Shown: positions 1 to 14,300, counted from the first letter of the stretch. The stretch: DNA of 64,000 nt from Atherix ibis (GCA_958298945.1 OY282605.1:22236811-22300810), one strand, 5' to 3'. A program made the numbers and translations. The notes: generated by a model from the letters alone, not told the origin.

Positions 1-1084
1 TCTATAAAGCTATGGGACTTCCAACAGACATACGAATGTGTCAAAACAATGCACGGTCATGATCATAACGTCTCATCAGTGGCATTCGTACCGGCTGGTG
101 ATTTTGTATTGTCAGCGTCACGTGATAAAACAATCAAAATGTGGGAAGTTGCGACGGGGTAAGTTAAAAAAGAATTGATTTTTTTTTTTTGGATAACTTT
201 CTAAAATATCATCGTTTTTTTCAATGTTCAACAGTTATTGTGTAAAAACTTATACAGGCCATAGAGAATGGGTTAGAATGGTAAGAGTTAATATTGACGG
301 CGGTTTCTTTGCGTCGTGCTCAAATGACCACTCTATAAGAGTGTGGCTGATAAATTCAAAAGACTGCAAGGTAATTAAAACTAGTATTGGTGACAATAAT
401 TACTTTTAATTTAACTTATTTTATTATTAACATTTTTTTAACATCATTTATTATTTATAAGGTTGAATTAAGGGAACATGATCATACAGTTGAGTGCATC
501 GCTTGGGCTCCTGAATCCGCATCATCTGCTATAAACGAAGCTGCAGGCGCAGATAATAAAAAAGGAATACATCAAGGACCGTTCCTTGCTTCTGGATCAA
601 GGGATAAAACAATTCGTGTAAGTGAAATTTTGAAATGATACCATTACTTTGTTTTTATCGTAAAATAATTTAATAACTAACTAAAAAAAAAATCATCAAA
701 TTAGATATGGGATGTCAGTGCTGGCATTTGTCTATTTACGCTGACTGGACATGACAACTGGGTGAGGGGAATATCATTCCATCCGGGCGGAAAATATATG
801 GTATCAGCTAGTGATGATAAGACAATTCGTGTATGGGATTTGCGCAATAAACGATGCATGAAGACATTATATGCTCATCAACACTTTTGCACTTCTGTCG
901 GTAAGTAATATAAAGTAGTTTTGCAAATATTATATTTGGAAAAATCAAACTATAATTTTTACTTTTTAATCGATAATATTTTTAATGATATTATTAAACG
1001 TTTACTTTAGATTTCCATAAAACACATCCATATGTAATTTCTGGAAGCGTAGACCAAACTGTCAAAGTATGGGAATGCCGTTAA
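1..1084 (+). CDS. Lis-1: Lis-1 (PAFAH1B1/LIS1 homologue), C-terminal five exons, 5' part outside window
   Basis: LIS1 is a WD40 beta-propeller protein that regulates cytoplasmic dynein, needed for nuclear migration and spindle work. Exons read: 1-158 (cut by the window start), 235-370, 462-617, 705-900 and 1011-1084 (stop TAA 1082-1084), all with GT/AG borders and matching phases, giving 239 residues. The sequence shows the end of one WD repeat (SIKLWDF) and then five full repeats, each with the GH...(S/A)SxDxTI(R/K)xW pattern: [36 protein letters not shown] and SVDQTVKVW. The protein ends in WECR, as in animal LIS1. The third repeat has the LIS1-type loop insertion (around [14 protein letters not shown]). 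The N-terminal LisH and coiled coil lie upstream of the window. A poly(A) signal AATAAA is at 1164-1169. Confidence 0.97.
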
Positions 1085-4000
1085 ATATGAAGCTTTATTA
1101 AACAAGGGAAAATTATAATTAAAAGAAAACCTTGCCACCTTCTCTCAATTTATATTTTATTTAAATAAATATTTTGTAAGTGAAAAGACAAAGCAGAAAC
1201 CACGAAAATGAAAGAAAAATTTTATGAAGAATACTTTAGATAAATAATAATAATAATAATATAAAATTATAAGAAAAAGTCAAATAAATTTTGGTTTATA
1301 ACTTTTAATAAAAGTTATCATTTGAAACTAATTAAAATTTCAAATTAAAATTATCGAAAGTCAATGAAAAAAGGCAATATAATATTATCAGCAGTTTTTC
1401 TTCTTCTTTAAAAGGGTTATTCAATTAAAGCAAAGAATTTTTCGCAAAAATTTATTCCTATGAAAATATTTGAAAAGAATCAATTTTATTACAATCCAAG
1501 AAACAAAAAACAAAAACAAAATATAAATACAAAATTATTAAATAAGATCAAATCAAATTAAATACAATATAAATAGACCATCTATGGCAAAAATTTGTTT
1601 TTCTATATAAAAATAATTCCTTTGGTCATATTTCTTTTTTGAAAAAAATAATAAATAAATGAACAAGTCTGACATCAAGAGCATAAGTTTTGTAAGCGGA
1701 CAACGAGAAAACAATTTATTTTTCAATATTATTATTGTCATTAATGGTAATTTCGTGAGTTTGCAAATAGAAAAAGAATCCCCAAAAATGCTCTTCTGAA
1801 CATATAGTTTATAATATTTTGAGAAATGAATTAAAATGTGTTTAGAGAAAAAACGTTTTGTAAAAAAAATAAAGAATATAAGAAATGATAAACTTTAAAA
1901 GCATATACATATTTATATATTTTGTAATTTATTTTTTTTTTCAATTTAATATTATTACTATTATTATTATAAAGCGTAATTATTATATTATATTTTTAAG
2001 AAAATCTATATTACAAATATTATAATTTATTTTTTGTTGTTCATATTTTTATTGAATAACAATTGAATATATAAAATCTGAGTTTTAATATAATTTAGCC
2101 CTTAATTTGAATTTTTGATATATATATATATATTTAATGTAAAAGAAAAAAAATAATTATAAAATGATTGCAATGTAAATGTGTATCACACCAATCACGG
2201 TAAACACATCCACCAATACCATCATTGCTGCTATTAAGATTATCAATATCATCTCTACAAATATCACCATCATTGTTGGTGGTGAATTATTCACAAAAAG
2301 AAAATGAAAATAAATATAGTATTATAATTCTGAATCTAGAAAATTTTACTCACTCATATATAGGTGCAGTAAAAACATGTTCAAGTTAATATACAAATAC
2401 TAAAATGGAGTGAATAAGCAAAAGCAAATTGTGAATGCATTACCTGCTTTTACGGGATATTTTTAAAATTTTGATTTATAAAAATAGTTTTAAAAAAATA
2501 ATAATATAATATATATATATATATAATATAGTAACACATCATTTTTGATTAAATCAAATTTGAATTGTAATTTGTACTCAATTAAATTATGTATTATTAT
2601 TTATGATACTTTAGTAATACGTCCGCTTTTATAAATGTTTAGTAGAGAAGAAGAGCAAGAAAACGAAAGAAAATGGATACCGTTTCCAGTTTGTTTAAAA
2701 ATATACAAAACTATTTAATATTAGTTTGTTTTTATTTATTAACTGGACGGTATTATGCCTAAAGTACTATTATTAGGAGAAATTTTTAATTCGCATATAT
2801 ATTTCTCACAATTATTATTTGTGCAAAATAATTATTGTTTTTACTTTCAAACAACAACATTATATATAATTGAATAGGAAATTGCTAACAGTTCAAAATG
2901 GAAAAAAGTTCGAGAGTTATTTTATAAAATAATTTCATAAGTACTTTTTATGCAATAATCTCGATCAAAAAATGTTTTCAACGAAAAATATAAAATTTCT
3001 TAACTTTTGGTTAAGAAAATAAATTTATTATTTTTCCAATATTCAAAAAAAAAAAAAAAAAATTTTTTTTAAATAGAAATTTATACGAGTTAATTGCACA
3101 TAAAAATACATTAATTAAATTTATATTGAAATAAATTTTAAAGTTCAAATTTGCAAATATTAGATATCGTAATAATTTATTTAGTAATTGCTTTGTAAAA
3201 TCAATAAGAATTTAATAGTAGAATTTTTGAGAAACAAGCAAACAGATAACAAACAGAAATAAGAAAATGAATTGGAAATAAATAAAAGAAAAAAAACTGA
3301 TTTTTTGTTCGTTTTATTTTTCAGATTTTTATTTTGCAGGAAGCTTTTTTAGACTAAATTTTTATTTTTTATTTGTGATTTTACTAATATAATTTTGTTT
3401 TAATTAAAACAAATTAATAGTTATAATATTTCAAACACAAGTTAAGGTGAATTTTTAAATCAAAATTAGAAGAAATCGATAATAAAAGAGAGAAAACTTT
3501 ATTAAGAACAACTGAAAGTACATTTTGTTCGAAATAAGAAAATTCACTGACTCAACTTAATAAGTCTACCAATTTTATAAAGTTAAAACTGCTGAGAATT
3601 TCTAAAGTCCTTTTTTATTTTCAATAAATAGCGTTTAATGCAGCACAGAATTTCAAATTTTCTTATATTTTCCTTTAACGTTAAACCGTTTAATATTGTT
3701 TTATGGGTTTTATAATACCAAAAAAAAAATCTTTTAATTAAATGAAAAAAAAAAATATTTTCTTTTAGTTTTGTTTTATTTGCTTAATAATATTTTTGAC
3801 TTTGTAAAAATATCGTTTTTTCTATACAAAAAAAACACAACACTCCTTAAAACTGATTCTTGTACGCAGTTAATTTGTATACACCAAAAAAATAATGCAT
3901 AACTTTATTCAAAGTAGAATCATTTCGAGAAAAAAAAGGAAAATTAAAAAGTAAAATAATATAAATTATAAAAAATATTTAATTGTTTGTTAGTTCGTCC

Positions 4001-6183
4001 AGTTAATACAGATATTAAAAAATTATTAAATATTAATTCATTTAAAAGGTAGATTAGAAGTAATTTACAAATAAAAACTATCTATTTATATTCTATTAAC
4101 GTTCGTTGCTTTAAAGTTAATAATAATTTGATAGCAATGAAAATAACAATAAATAAAAAACAAAAATAAAAATTATAGTACTTAAAAATGTATAATATAT
4201 TTAGTTAATAATCTTCTTTGAATATAAATAATAACAGAAGTTTATAGAATAATATTAATTGAAAATATTTGAAAAATACTCGTGTGTAAACTCTAAATTA
4301 TTTGATGCAATAAAATATAGCAAAACTTATTGAAAATAAACTGAAAGAAACTTATTCGAACAGCACGTTGATCTAATTGATAATAACAAAATGTATAGTT
4401 TTACTAAATAATTTCTTTTACAATTAAGTAAATTTATTTGATATATAATAAATTTTTTGTACCCTTATGGAGGAAGAAGTCTTTTTCCAGTTATAAAAAT
4501 ATTTTTTTAAACTAAAATTTAATTTTGAAACAATTTAAAATCAAATCTTTAAAACTGCCTAAAGTTGAGAAAATATCCTCAACGTGATTAAAATCAAATT
4601 TTTAAAATACCTTCATCATATAACTTTGATCTGAAAAAAAAAATTTCCTAATTATTTACTCATATGAAATTGGAGCTTAAAAAAATTGTAAACATTTTGG
4701 ATGTTTTTCAAAAACAAAAACAACAACTTGTAAATTGTAGAATTTGTTGCAAACTCAATAGTTGACAAAAAAATTATCTAAGCTTATTCGTATACATTGA
4801 AAATATAATATTATTAAAAAGAAATTAACACAATAAAAAAATTATTTTTGTATACAAATACCAAACAAAAAAAAAGTGTATCTTTTCCATATAAAATACC
4901 AACAAATTTAAAGATATTCCTCAAAAATATTGAAAAAAATTTCTTGTTCAATTAAATTACATATTCAAATTGCATAAATTATTTATATTATGTGTATAAT
5001 TTTGTTTTTAGTTAGAATCTTATCTTATATATAGTTATAATTAGAGAAAGGAAAAAAAACTTAATAGTAAAAATAATAATATGACATAGTAAATCTGAGC
5101 GCAATTATATTGGAAAATTTTATAAAACAAAAATGAATGAAAAACGAATCTTAAAAGAGTAATTGTAACACAAATTTAGTGTATACCATAAACTAAACTA
5201 TTTGTAAATGAAGATTCTAACATTTTAACGTAAAATGTAATATAAAAAAATAAGTAAAATCATAACATAACATATGGTATTTTGCTCGATGTTGCTTTAT
5301 TAATTAATGCACATAAATAAATAAATATACATACATATTTAAATGGTCTGTATTATTATTACTGATTATTATAATTATTATTATATTAAATAGCTTTGAA
5401 AATAAACATACTTTATAATAAGAAATAATGCATAATAAATCATAAAATAATTGCAATTAAATTTAATTAACGAATTGAATTCAAATTGTATCCATATATA
5501 CTACAATATTATAATAAATAACATTGAAAAGAACTTTATTTAACGATACATTATAAAATTAAATAATAAATAATTATTATACATACCATATAAATATCAT
5601 CAAATATTTAAAAATGAACGATATTTTTTAAATATTCTATCATTTATTCATAAACTTAAATATGTTATTGAAATTTAAGCAAATAATTTATTCCGAAATA
5701 AAATAAATAAGTATTGATAATAAAAAACAAAAGCGAAATAAGTATTAACAAAATCTGATAATTAAATTGCCTTTAAAGTTCAGGCAGGCTACTACTATAC
5801 TATACATTAAACATATTAAATTAATTATAGAATTGCAGCTTCAACTTAATTTTCTTTTGTTTTACATACAATATAATAAAATATTTTACATTTATTTTAT
5901 TTAAAATAAATATGTATTCTATCTTAAGAATTGTGTTGTTTTATTAATTATTTTTTATATTTTTAAAATTTTTATTTTCTTCTACTCATATGTTTACCAT
6001 ATTATATTGGGTCTTGCAAATTTTGGAAGCGAACACATTAAATGAAAACAAAATATCCATTTGTAAAATAAAATAAAAAAAAAAAAAACAATTATTCGGT
6101 AATTAAACTATATATTTAGTTAATTTTTTTGTTGTGACAATAGTACAAAACAAATTAAGCGTTATTTAAAATTTCAAATCACT
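1085..6183. other. AT-rich non-coding DNA (Lis-1 3' UTR, then intergenic)
   Basis: No credible coding region on either strand. The start holds the Lis-1 3' UTR. The rest is very AT-rich with short simple repeats, for example an (ATA)n run near 1238-1260 and (TA)n tracts near 2118-2134 and 2509-2525, and many homopolymer A or T runs. I recognise no transposon ends or RNA genes. Because Lis-1 (+) and the next gene (-) converge, both 3' UTRs must end within this stretch. Confidence 0.7.
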
Positions 6184-7165
6184 TCAGCTATCTTGTTCTT
6201 TCTCTTGATTGATGGTATCTTGATCTTGTGTAGCTTCAATTTCTGTACTTTTGGTCTCTTCAGAATTTGATTCGGTTGTAGATGGTGAAAGTTCATTTAA
6301 ATCACTATTTTCATCTTTATTGTTTAGTTTTGTTTCTTTTTCAGGGATATTGTCTGTTTCAGCGTCTTGCTTATTATATTGAATTTCTGTATTATTAATA
6401 TCTGAATTTATATCTTCGACTAAATCGGTTGCTTGTTTGAGATTAGAAGATTGTTGTTCTTCTACTGTATTCATTTCACAGTCTTTTTCATCTTGTTTAT
6501 CTGCATTACCATCTTCAGTTTCCGAATCTTTATCTTTTTCATTTTCAGATCCATCATCACTTTCGCTATTATTATCTGGTTCAGATTCCTGTTTTGAATT
6601 ATCGATTTTAGGTTTTTTACCTAGCTGTTTCATTTTTTGTTTCCGTTTTAATCGTTTCGCTCGTTTTTTGGCAGTTTTTGATTCAGCTAGTAGACGATTT
6701 TTTTCTATTTTATTTTGATAATCTTCATTTAATTGTTCACGAATACTTTTAGCTTGTATGAATTTTTGTCGAGCATATTCTTTTCGTCTTAAATGACGAT
6801 ATACGTGAAATTCTCCAGATCCAGCACCAGCACTTGAACCCATTACATTCCTTACAAATGTTGGGACAGATTGCATAAAATCCTTTTCTTTATGCTGTTG
6901 TGGTATTATTATTGGTTTATCCTTAAAAATAAATTAATATTATATTTTTTTTTCTTTCTTTAAATATTTTTTTTTGTGATTTCATTTAAATAGAATTTAC
7001 AGGATTTTTCATCAATTTCTCCAATTTCCATCTTTGCATATCTAGCGGTGTTTTAATTGCAGGTTTTTTCTTATATTCCTCTTTATGTTTACTGCCGCCG
7101 CCTTCTTTCTCAGTATTTGGTTCAACGATAAATTCTTCAACATCTTCCATTCGCATTTTTGACAT
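6184..7165 (-). CDS. PRKRIP1-family nuclear/spliceosomal protein
   Basis: Homologue of vertebrate PRKRIP1 (C114), a nuclear dsRNA-binding protein seen in catalytic spliceosomes, where its long helix contacts the U2/U6 region. Two exons: 7165-7001 (starts at the ATG at 7165; ends at a GTAAAT donor in phase 0) and 6921-6184 (acceptor TTAAG, stop TGA), 300 residues in all. Family signatures are WKLEKLMKNP in exon 1 and the near-invariant VRNVMGSSAGAGSGEFHVYR followed by HLRRKEYARQ in exon 2. After these comes a long basic helix (KNRLLAESKTAKKRAKRLKRKQK) that looks like a coiled coil and nuclear localisation signal. The last ~150 residues are a low-complexity Asp/Glu/Ser/Asn tail, longer than in the 184-residue human protein. 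It is convergent with Lis-1 and head-to-head with clu. It is probably the Drosophila gene between Lis-1 and clu. Confidence 0.93.
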
Positions 7166-8222
7166 TTTTATGTGTTAAATTGATTATTTTCTAGGCTATA
7201 ATTGTTTTATAATCAAATGACAATCCTAAACACACAAAAACCTTTTCGATAGCCTTTTCTACTGATCAAAGCTTAAATGTCAAAACAATATTTTTGTACT
7301 TTGGCAAAAAAAAGTACTGCCCTATAAGTATTGATTTAAAAGTATGGATTTTTTTTCTTTCTTTAATATAAATTCAAAATAAACACATGTTAAATTTATA
7401 ATAATAATTATATTTTCATTGAGGAATTATTTTGCGCTCAAAAATTTCTTAATGCATATCAAATTTGCATAATATACATTTTATATTTTCTATTTGGATA
7501 AATTTTCGAAATTATATATTTAAATAAATGACGTAATGTATGGTGAAATTTACTATTTAATATTCAAATAACTTTTTTTTGAATTTTTTTCAATTTTCTT
7601 TTCTGAATATTTAATCACGTAACAAAATACTTATGAGTTTTTTTTTTTGCTAAATTAAAAATATCATTTTAAAAACACAGTATGCAAACAAAATGGAAAA
7701 TTTTTATATAAAAATTAATTAAATTTTTGTCATATTAAAAATTTTATTAATTACTATATTTTAATGTATATTCAATGTCTTGTCGAATATTTGGTCGAAT
7801 TAAAAATCATCCGTATTTATCCGAATGAATGATGAAAGTTTCGGACAATTCTGTTATGTAGTATTGCCAGATTAGGTGGATTTGTTAAAACTGCGACGTT
7901 GCTGGGCTGATTCAATGTGTTTGGGTGCATGGTGACAGAATTGAATGGTTCAGTCATCGTTCTGTTCTCGACAAAATATAGAAGAGATCTATTCGTGCGA
8001 GTATTGAAGTATCCGAATGTGTTCAACGGGACGGTATTGCTTTAAGGATTCGATTTTAAATTGATTTGTATTGTGTGAATAGGAAATAGTAAATTCTTAA
8101 TATTATAATAATTTACTATAAAATTTAATCATATCTAAATTAATTGTGAATATTTAACATTAGTTATTGAAGTTTAAAAACGAAACAATAAATTTGAGCT
8201 GCTGGAATTTTTTTTATATGAA
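7166..8222. promoter_or_regulatory. Shared upstream region of the PRKRIP1 homologue (-) and clu (+)
   Basis: About 1.06 kb separates the two divergent start codons. The part nearest clu (about 7800-8060) is less AT-rich than its surroundings, as expected for a core promoter or 5' UTR. I cannot place a TATA box or initiator with confidence. Just before the clu start there is a second ATG (8218-8220) opening a four-codon reading frame that ends at 8232 and overlaps the clu start codon. Confidence 0.5.
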
Positions 8223-8340
8223 ATGGCATTAGAATTAGAGGAAAATGTGCAACTATCAGTAGAAATTTCAGAAAAAAAAGAAGACTCCGGTGGAAAATTA
8301 ATATCAGATGTTGCTAATATAATAGCCGATAAAAAGAAAG
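8223..8340 (+). other. clu: Probable first coding exon of clu (MALE... start)
   Basis: 118 nt: ATG at 8223 in a good context (GAAATGG), 39 codons plus one base, ending exactly at a GTCAGA donor. The translation starts [20 protein letters not shown]. The phase-1 end fits the phase of the clu exon at 41561, and that exon otherwise lacks a convincing start. From memory Drosophila Clu also begins MALE, which supports the assignment. The exon is separated from exon 2 by transposons and the satellite array, so only a spliced transcript can prove the link. Without it, this could be the start of an unidentified gene. Confidence 0.75.
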
Positions 8341-11300
8341 GTCAGAATTATTTATAATATTAGTGCATAATGATGAGTGTGTTCATAAAAATTGCCGTAT
8401 TATTATCACTTAATCTATAGAATATATTTGTCTGAGCAAAGTCATATAACATGTTACGTAACGATTTGGACTTTTAATTTGACGTTGGGGGTTAGTTTTT
8501 TTTTTTTTGTAAATCTTATTGAATTGGAATTGGTATTTTGTGTATAAATAACTATTATTCATAAAAAGGACTTAGAGGGCCATCAAGGAGCTTAGAGATT
8601 GTATTATGATTGACATATTCGGCTGATTGGACCCCCGCATGGCTCTCGGCAATTCGATCTGATAGAGACAAAAAACTTGTGTTACAACAAAAAGTGCACA
8701 GTGAACGAACCATGTGATCACACGGAATCCGGACTAAAACCCGATTCGGAACTAATCGGCTTCGGTTAAAGTCGGCCGGCAATTTTCCAACAGACCGACC
8801 GAATAGAATCCAATTGGTTTGGATTTTCCTCGTGGTATTGCCGCTTCAATATCGGCGGAAACATTCCATGCATTTTACGAAATTCATTTTGTTGCATGCA
8901 CTCTTTATATTGTTCCATTTTAAGTGATGTTAATTCGGCTCAGTTCAATATATAATATTCGGTTATTCTCTTTTAAGAAATGTGCTCAATCTAGGAAAAT
9001 GCGCTCAATCTAATTGGATAATCTCAATTTACGCTCATTTTCACACTTAATTGCTGATGTAACCAGTAAAATTCTCTTCAATTAAATGTGGAACTTATCA
9101 ACAATTTACAATTTGAGTTCTACTAATTTTTGTATAATTTTTTTAAATTTTATTACAATAAAAAAATATTAAAACAATTCACCGTGTAAAATAATATTTT
9201 GATAAAAACTAAAGTGATTTAATACTATAAAAAAATCAAGAAATTTGATGATTAAAAAAATTAATATATTCATTTATTTTTATTAATATTGCTGTGAAAA
9301 GTCATTATCTACTAAAAATGAAATTATTATAAGAAAAAATTGAAACTTTTAGCATTTTTTTAAATAATTCATCTTATTTAGAACCTTAAGATAACGGAAT
9401 TAATTTGTTGCTTACTCACCCATTAAAAATATTTTTCCACTGTTCAGAATAATTTGTTTCTAAAATTTAAGTACAAAAATGTAATTAGGTTATAATAAAA
9501 TAGATAATAAGATAAAAAAATGTATTACAATAAAATGTGGGGCTTTTTAATAGGGAGACTCGATCTTTGATGACAGCCTGTTACTTTTGGACAGCGGTGT
9601 CACTTTTTTATACGTTTGTGTTTTGCTATAATTACCATTTAATCATGCAGGGAGTTTTTTTTTTGCATTCCCATAAGATTGTGAAGGTTTTAAAATTTTG
9701 ACAGCAGGGAAACTGCATGCAGTTTTCAGTTTCAGTCGGAAATGTGTTCCTACCCCTTAGATTATAAAGGAAATAAAAACCTGTGAGTCTTACTAAAGGG
9801 GTTTTTCCATTTTTGTGAGCCAAAACCTGTGTAGCCTTACTAAAGGGTTTTTCAAAAAGAGTGATATGATTTCTTTAAAAAAAACAACACACTAATTGTT
9901 AAGGAAATTCAAATGTCTTTTATTTAATGTAAAGTACAATCGATACAATTAAGTTCTGAATAAAACGTCATTCAAATTGCCTCCACAACTTCTTTTGCAG
10001 GAACGAATTCGATAAACCCAATTTTCGACCACTTTTTCCACTAAATCAAGTCGTATGTCATAAACAGCGCATTCAATATTGACTATTATAAAACTTGAAG
10101 AGAGTTTGGTTTATTGCTAAAGACCAATGACTTCAAATAACCTCACAAGAAATAGTCTAATGGTGTTAAATCACAACTTCTTGGAGGCCATTCAATGTCA
10201 AAATTTCTTGGAATATTCGAATATCCAAACTTTTCTCGCAATAATTCGGTTGTTGCACGTGCTGTGTGGCACGTAGCCCCATCTTGTTGGAACCAGATGT
10301 TGTCAAAAACAACTTCTTCCAATTTCGGCCATAAAAAGTTAGTTATCATCGATCTATACCGCTCTCCACTGACAGTAACGGTGGTGCCAGCTTCATTTCG
10401 AAATAAGTACGGACCGATGATTCCACCAGACCAAAAACCACACCAAACTGTCAATTTAGGTGAATATTAATGGGTGTTCATGAATAATTTGTGGATTTTC
10501 TTGGCACCAGAATCGACAGTTTTGTTTATTTACCGCACCACTCAGATGAAAGTGAGCCTAATCGGAGAAGATGATTTTCTTTAAAAAAATCGTTATTGTT
10601 TTCAAGTTGTTCCAAGGCAAAATCAGCAAATTCACGACGTTTACGGTGGTCCAATGACTTCAGTTCTTGAGTGATAACAATTTTATATGGATGCAAGCCC
10701 AAATCCTTTCTCAAAATCCGCCAGGTTGTAGTTTGAGGCAGTCCCAATTCTTGAGAATATCTTGGAATCGACAAATTGCTGTTTTCAGCAACACTTGCCT
10801 GAACGGCAGCAATATTTTCATTACTTCGAGCGGTTCTTTGTCTTATTCTCACTTGAACATTATGTAAAGAAAATGTACGCTCGACATTTTTAACAATTCG
10901 ATGAATAGCGAGCACAGTTGGACGATTATTACGACCATACACATAAAATGGCAAAAGCGCACGAAAAGTTGCAATTGGAGGACGATTATTTTGATAATAC
11001 CATAAAATTGAATAATTTGTAAATGTTGTTCTTGCGTATATCTCTCCATGATGAAATTGTAAACATTACTGAATACAATGAAGAAAAAAATGACAGATCA
11101 TGACATATTACAAATAGCCGAAACGTCACTTAGAAATTATATCACTCTTATTGGAAAACCCTGGATAAGCCTCTACACAAAAATTTTGGCACAATTTTGT
11201 TGGCAATGCATTTGTTGAACGCACGCACATGCAAAATAACAGAAACGGCGTAAATCATTGGGGGGCCAATTTTAAACTTCAGTATGCGATTGAAGCGGTT

Positions 11301-14300
11301 CTTTTAAAACCATTTTTCATATGTGATGTCATTTATACGAAAAACAAATAGATTTTTTAATATTGCTGATTTTATTGTTTGCTAGAATTAGTTTTGGCAA
11401 ATTTGCAATAAAACACAGTATTCTATTTTAAAATATTATTTATTAAAACCGAATTTTTTATGTGGAGAAGAGTATATAAAAATATAAATTGCAAGTTATT
11501 TGATTATATGAAAACAATTATGTGCACAAATAAAAATCCATTCCAAAAATGCAAAATGAATTAAATCAGAGAATGTGATATTATGTTTATGTTGAAATAA
11601 AACCACAACGCAACTTAATAAATATAAATTTTAATGTTAAACAAGCATAAGTAGATCCAAAAAGTTTCATTATAATATAAATGTGTGTTTGTGAATGGAA
11701 ATGGTAATTTAAATAGGTATTGTGCATTTAAATTAAATCAAAGAAGAAAGCATTAATTGCATAAAACATTACATCAAATTCTTTATAATATAGAAGTTTA
11801 TCGTATACAACATTATAGCAAAATGCTTTAAAACAAAATTACAAGATGAAAAATTTAATGTACTTAAATAATTAATAACTAATATTCCCTTAAATTTTCG
11901 TTTCGTTAAACTTTCTTACACACACTTTACGTACACCGGCACTGAACTATTTTCTGGTAAACATTGAACTGTCAACATCACATTTGTTTACATTTATTGA
12001 ATGCCGAAATTTTCACTTTTTAACCACTTTTTGGATCAAATAAATCATTAAAAGCCATTTAGGCAGTTCAGAAACTACATTTTTGTTATTTTGTTTAATA
12101 AAAATGAAGATGTACAACTTACCGAAAGAAAGATATTCCCGGCTTCCTCATTTTATTGTATGAGAAACAATTCTTCATAAAAACACTTCTTTTTCTGAAA
12201 TCGAAACTTCGTATTAAATATTTTATTAATAATATAACTATTTGTATAAATACTTACTTTTTCGTAAATACTTCTAAATAGATGAAAAAAAAACACTTTT
12301 AATTGCACTTTTTGATAATTGTCAAAATAACAACTTTAAAAACAACAAAAGTATGCAAGCACTTCGGTATGGTACCACTTTCATGGAGAATGGCGTGTTT
12401 TTAAACTCTCCGAAAGTCTACAAAATTGAGGCACTTTATATTTGATTGACACACCGAACTTTTTGGATATAGAATAAAATACACATTACCATATTATCTT
12501 TGAAAGTTATTGTTTATGCAAAATAGGTTCCATTAGACTCAATACAACGTTTGGGACGACCAACCAGCGCATGCATAGATTTTTTTATGTCATTTATAGG
12601 AATGTTCTTCAGCACCTCGGTTACGGCTGCTTGAATGGCTGGGATATCATCATAAAATGCTCCTTTCATCTTGGTTTTCAGTTTTGGAAATAGAAAATAT
12701 GTGTAGTCACATGGTGATAGATCAGGCCAATACGGGGAGGGTGGTTGATGAGAGAAATCCGTTTTTTCATCAAAAATTCGTTCACTTTTTTGGGCTTGTG
12801 AGGTGGTGCATTATCGTGAGGTGCTGGATATTCAGGTCTAACACGACCAACTCTTTTCCACAAACGATCTAAAACGCTTAAATAGTATTCTCCATTAACA
12901 GTTTGACCTTCTGTCTTGATTCGAGACTTCTGAAAACGTATTTTTTTTTGCTCGTCTTGGCTCGCCTTTGGACTTCCTTTTACGCCTTTGGAGGTTTTGG
13001 CTCGCCTTTGGACTTCCATTCAGCAGATTGACGCTTAGTTTTCAGGGTCATATTTAAAGCACCATGACTCATCACCAGTTATGATCGAATCAAGAAAATC
13101 TGGATCGTTTTCAGCAGTTTCAACGATATCTTTGCAATGGTCCACACGAGCGATTTTTTGGTCTTCATTTAATTCATGTGGAACAAAACGCGCACAGAGC
13201 TTTCTTTTACCCAAATCTTCAGTTAAAATTCTCCAAATAGTGTTTTTAACTCGTATTTAATTCCTCATCCAACATTATCGTAGTAAAGTTTGCATCGATA
13301 CCAATGATTTCATGGACTTTTTCCACCAATTCAGCACGATTACTAGCTTGTGGACGACCTGGCCTTAGGTCGTCATTTTAAAAAATCTTCACGACCATTT
13401 TTAAATCGTGTAAACCACGTATAAACTTGAGTACGACTCATACAATCTCACCATAAACTTTTTCCATCAATTCGTATATCTCAGCGAATTTTTTTTCAAG
13501 TTTAACACAAAATTTTATAGTTGCTCTTTGTTCCATTTTTGTTTTGTAACATTAGCACACTTTTTCTTTCACATCTGTTATCCGATTTACATGAATTTAG
13601 GTGCGTTTGAAAGAGGATGAATGTACAATATATTTTTAATGCTGCAAATTTTCAATAGATGGCGCTGAATGTTGTATGATTTAAATATAAAGTTCGGTTA
13701 TTTTTGGGAAACACTGTGAATATTTACGAAAATTTAATAATAAACCTACTTGTAAAATAGAATTCCATTTCGTATCAAAAGATTGTACAAAAAATAAAAA
13801 TTGCCTATTGTTGTGTTTAAATTGTATTTTTGTTTCCAATAATTGAATTAAAATGAATATGATATAAATTATGCTTTTGCAATTCAATAAATTTCTATTA
13901 CGAAAACTAGATGGTAGTGGGTGTTATGTCTACACAAAAAAAAATCTACACAAAAATATATAATATATAATTGCCATTTCTCGCCGCTTCGCAATAATTA
14001 TACCACAAAATTGTGTATACAGATACGGTACGGGCCTATCCAGGTATTCTTTAATCTAAGGTTCCTACCCATTATGGTTTAATAAACGTCAACGGAGAGC
14101 ACAATTCAACATCTAATCAGGAAATTCGAGGAAACCGGTTCAGCTGGTAATGTGAAATGCTCAATAAAATGAAAATATTATGAATTCCGCGTTGTTCACA
14201 AGAATTTGACCTTTCTGCGGCTTAAACTTTGTGAATATTAAGAAAAGATTTTCGTCTACATCTATACAAGATTCAATTGACTCAATAACTAAAAGCCATA

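Noticed and set aside
6437..6718. 93-codon open frame opposite the PRKRIP1 homologue
   Set aside because: Ser/Phe/Leu-rich antisense shadow of the acidic tail.
7817..8026. 69-codon minus-strand open frame upstream of clu
   Set aside because: No family similarity. It lies in the probable promoter/5' UTR and opposite to the clu direction.
12125..12155. Minus-strand ATG exon ([10 protein letters not shown]) followed by GTAAGT, as a nested gene in clu intron 1
   Set aside because: No downstream exons with matching phase or recognisable protein could be found, and short ATG-plus-donor combinations occur by chance.
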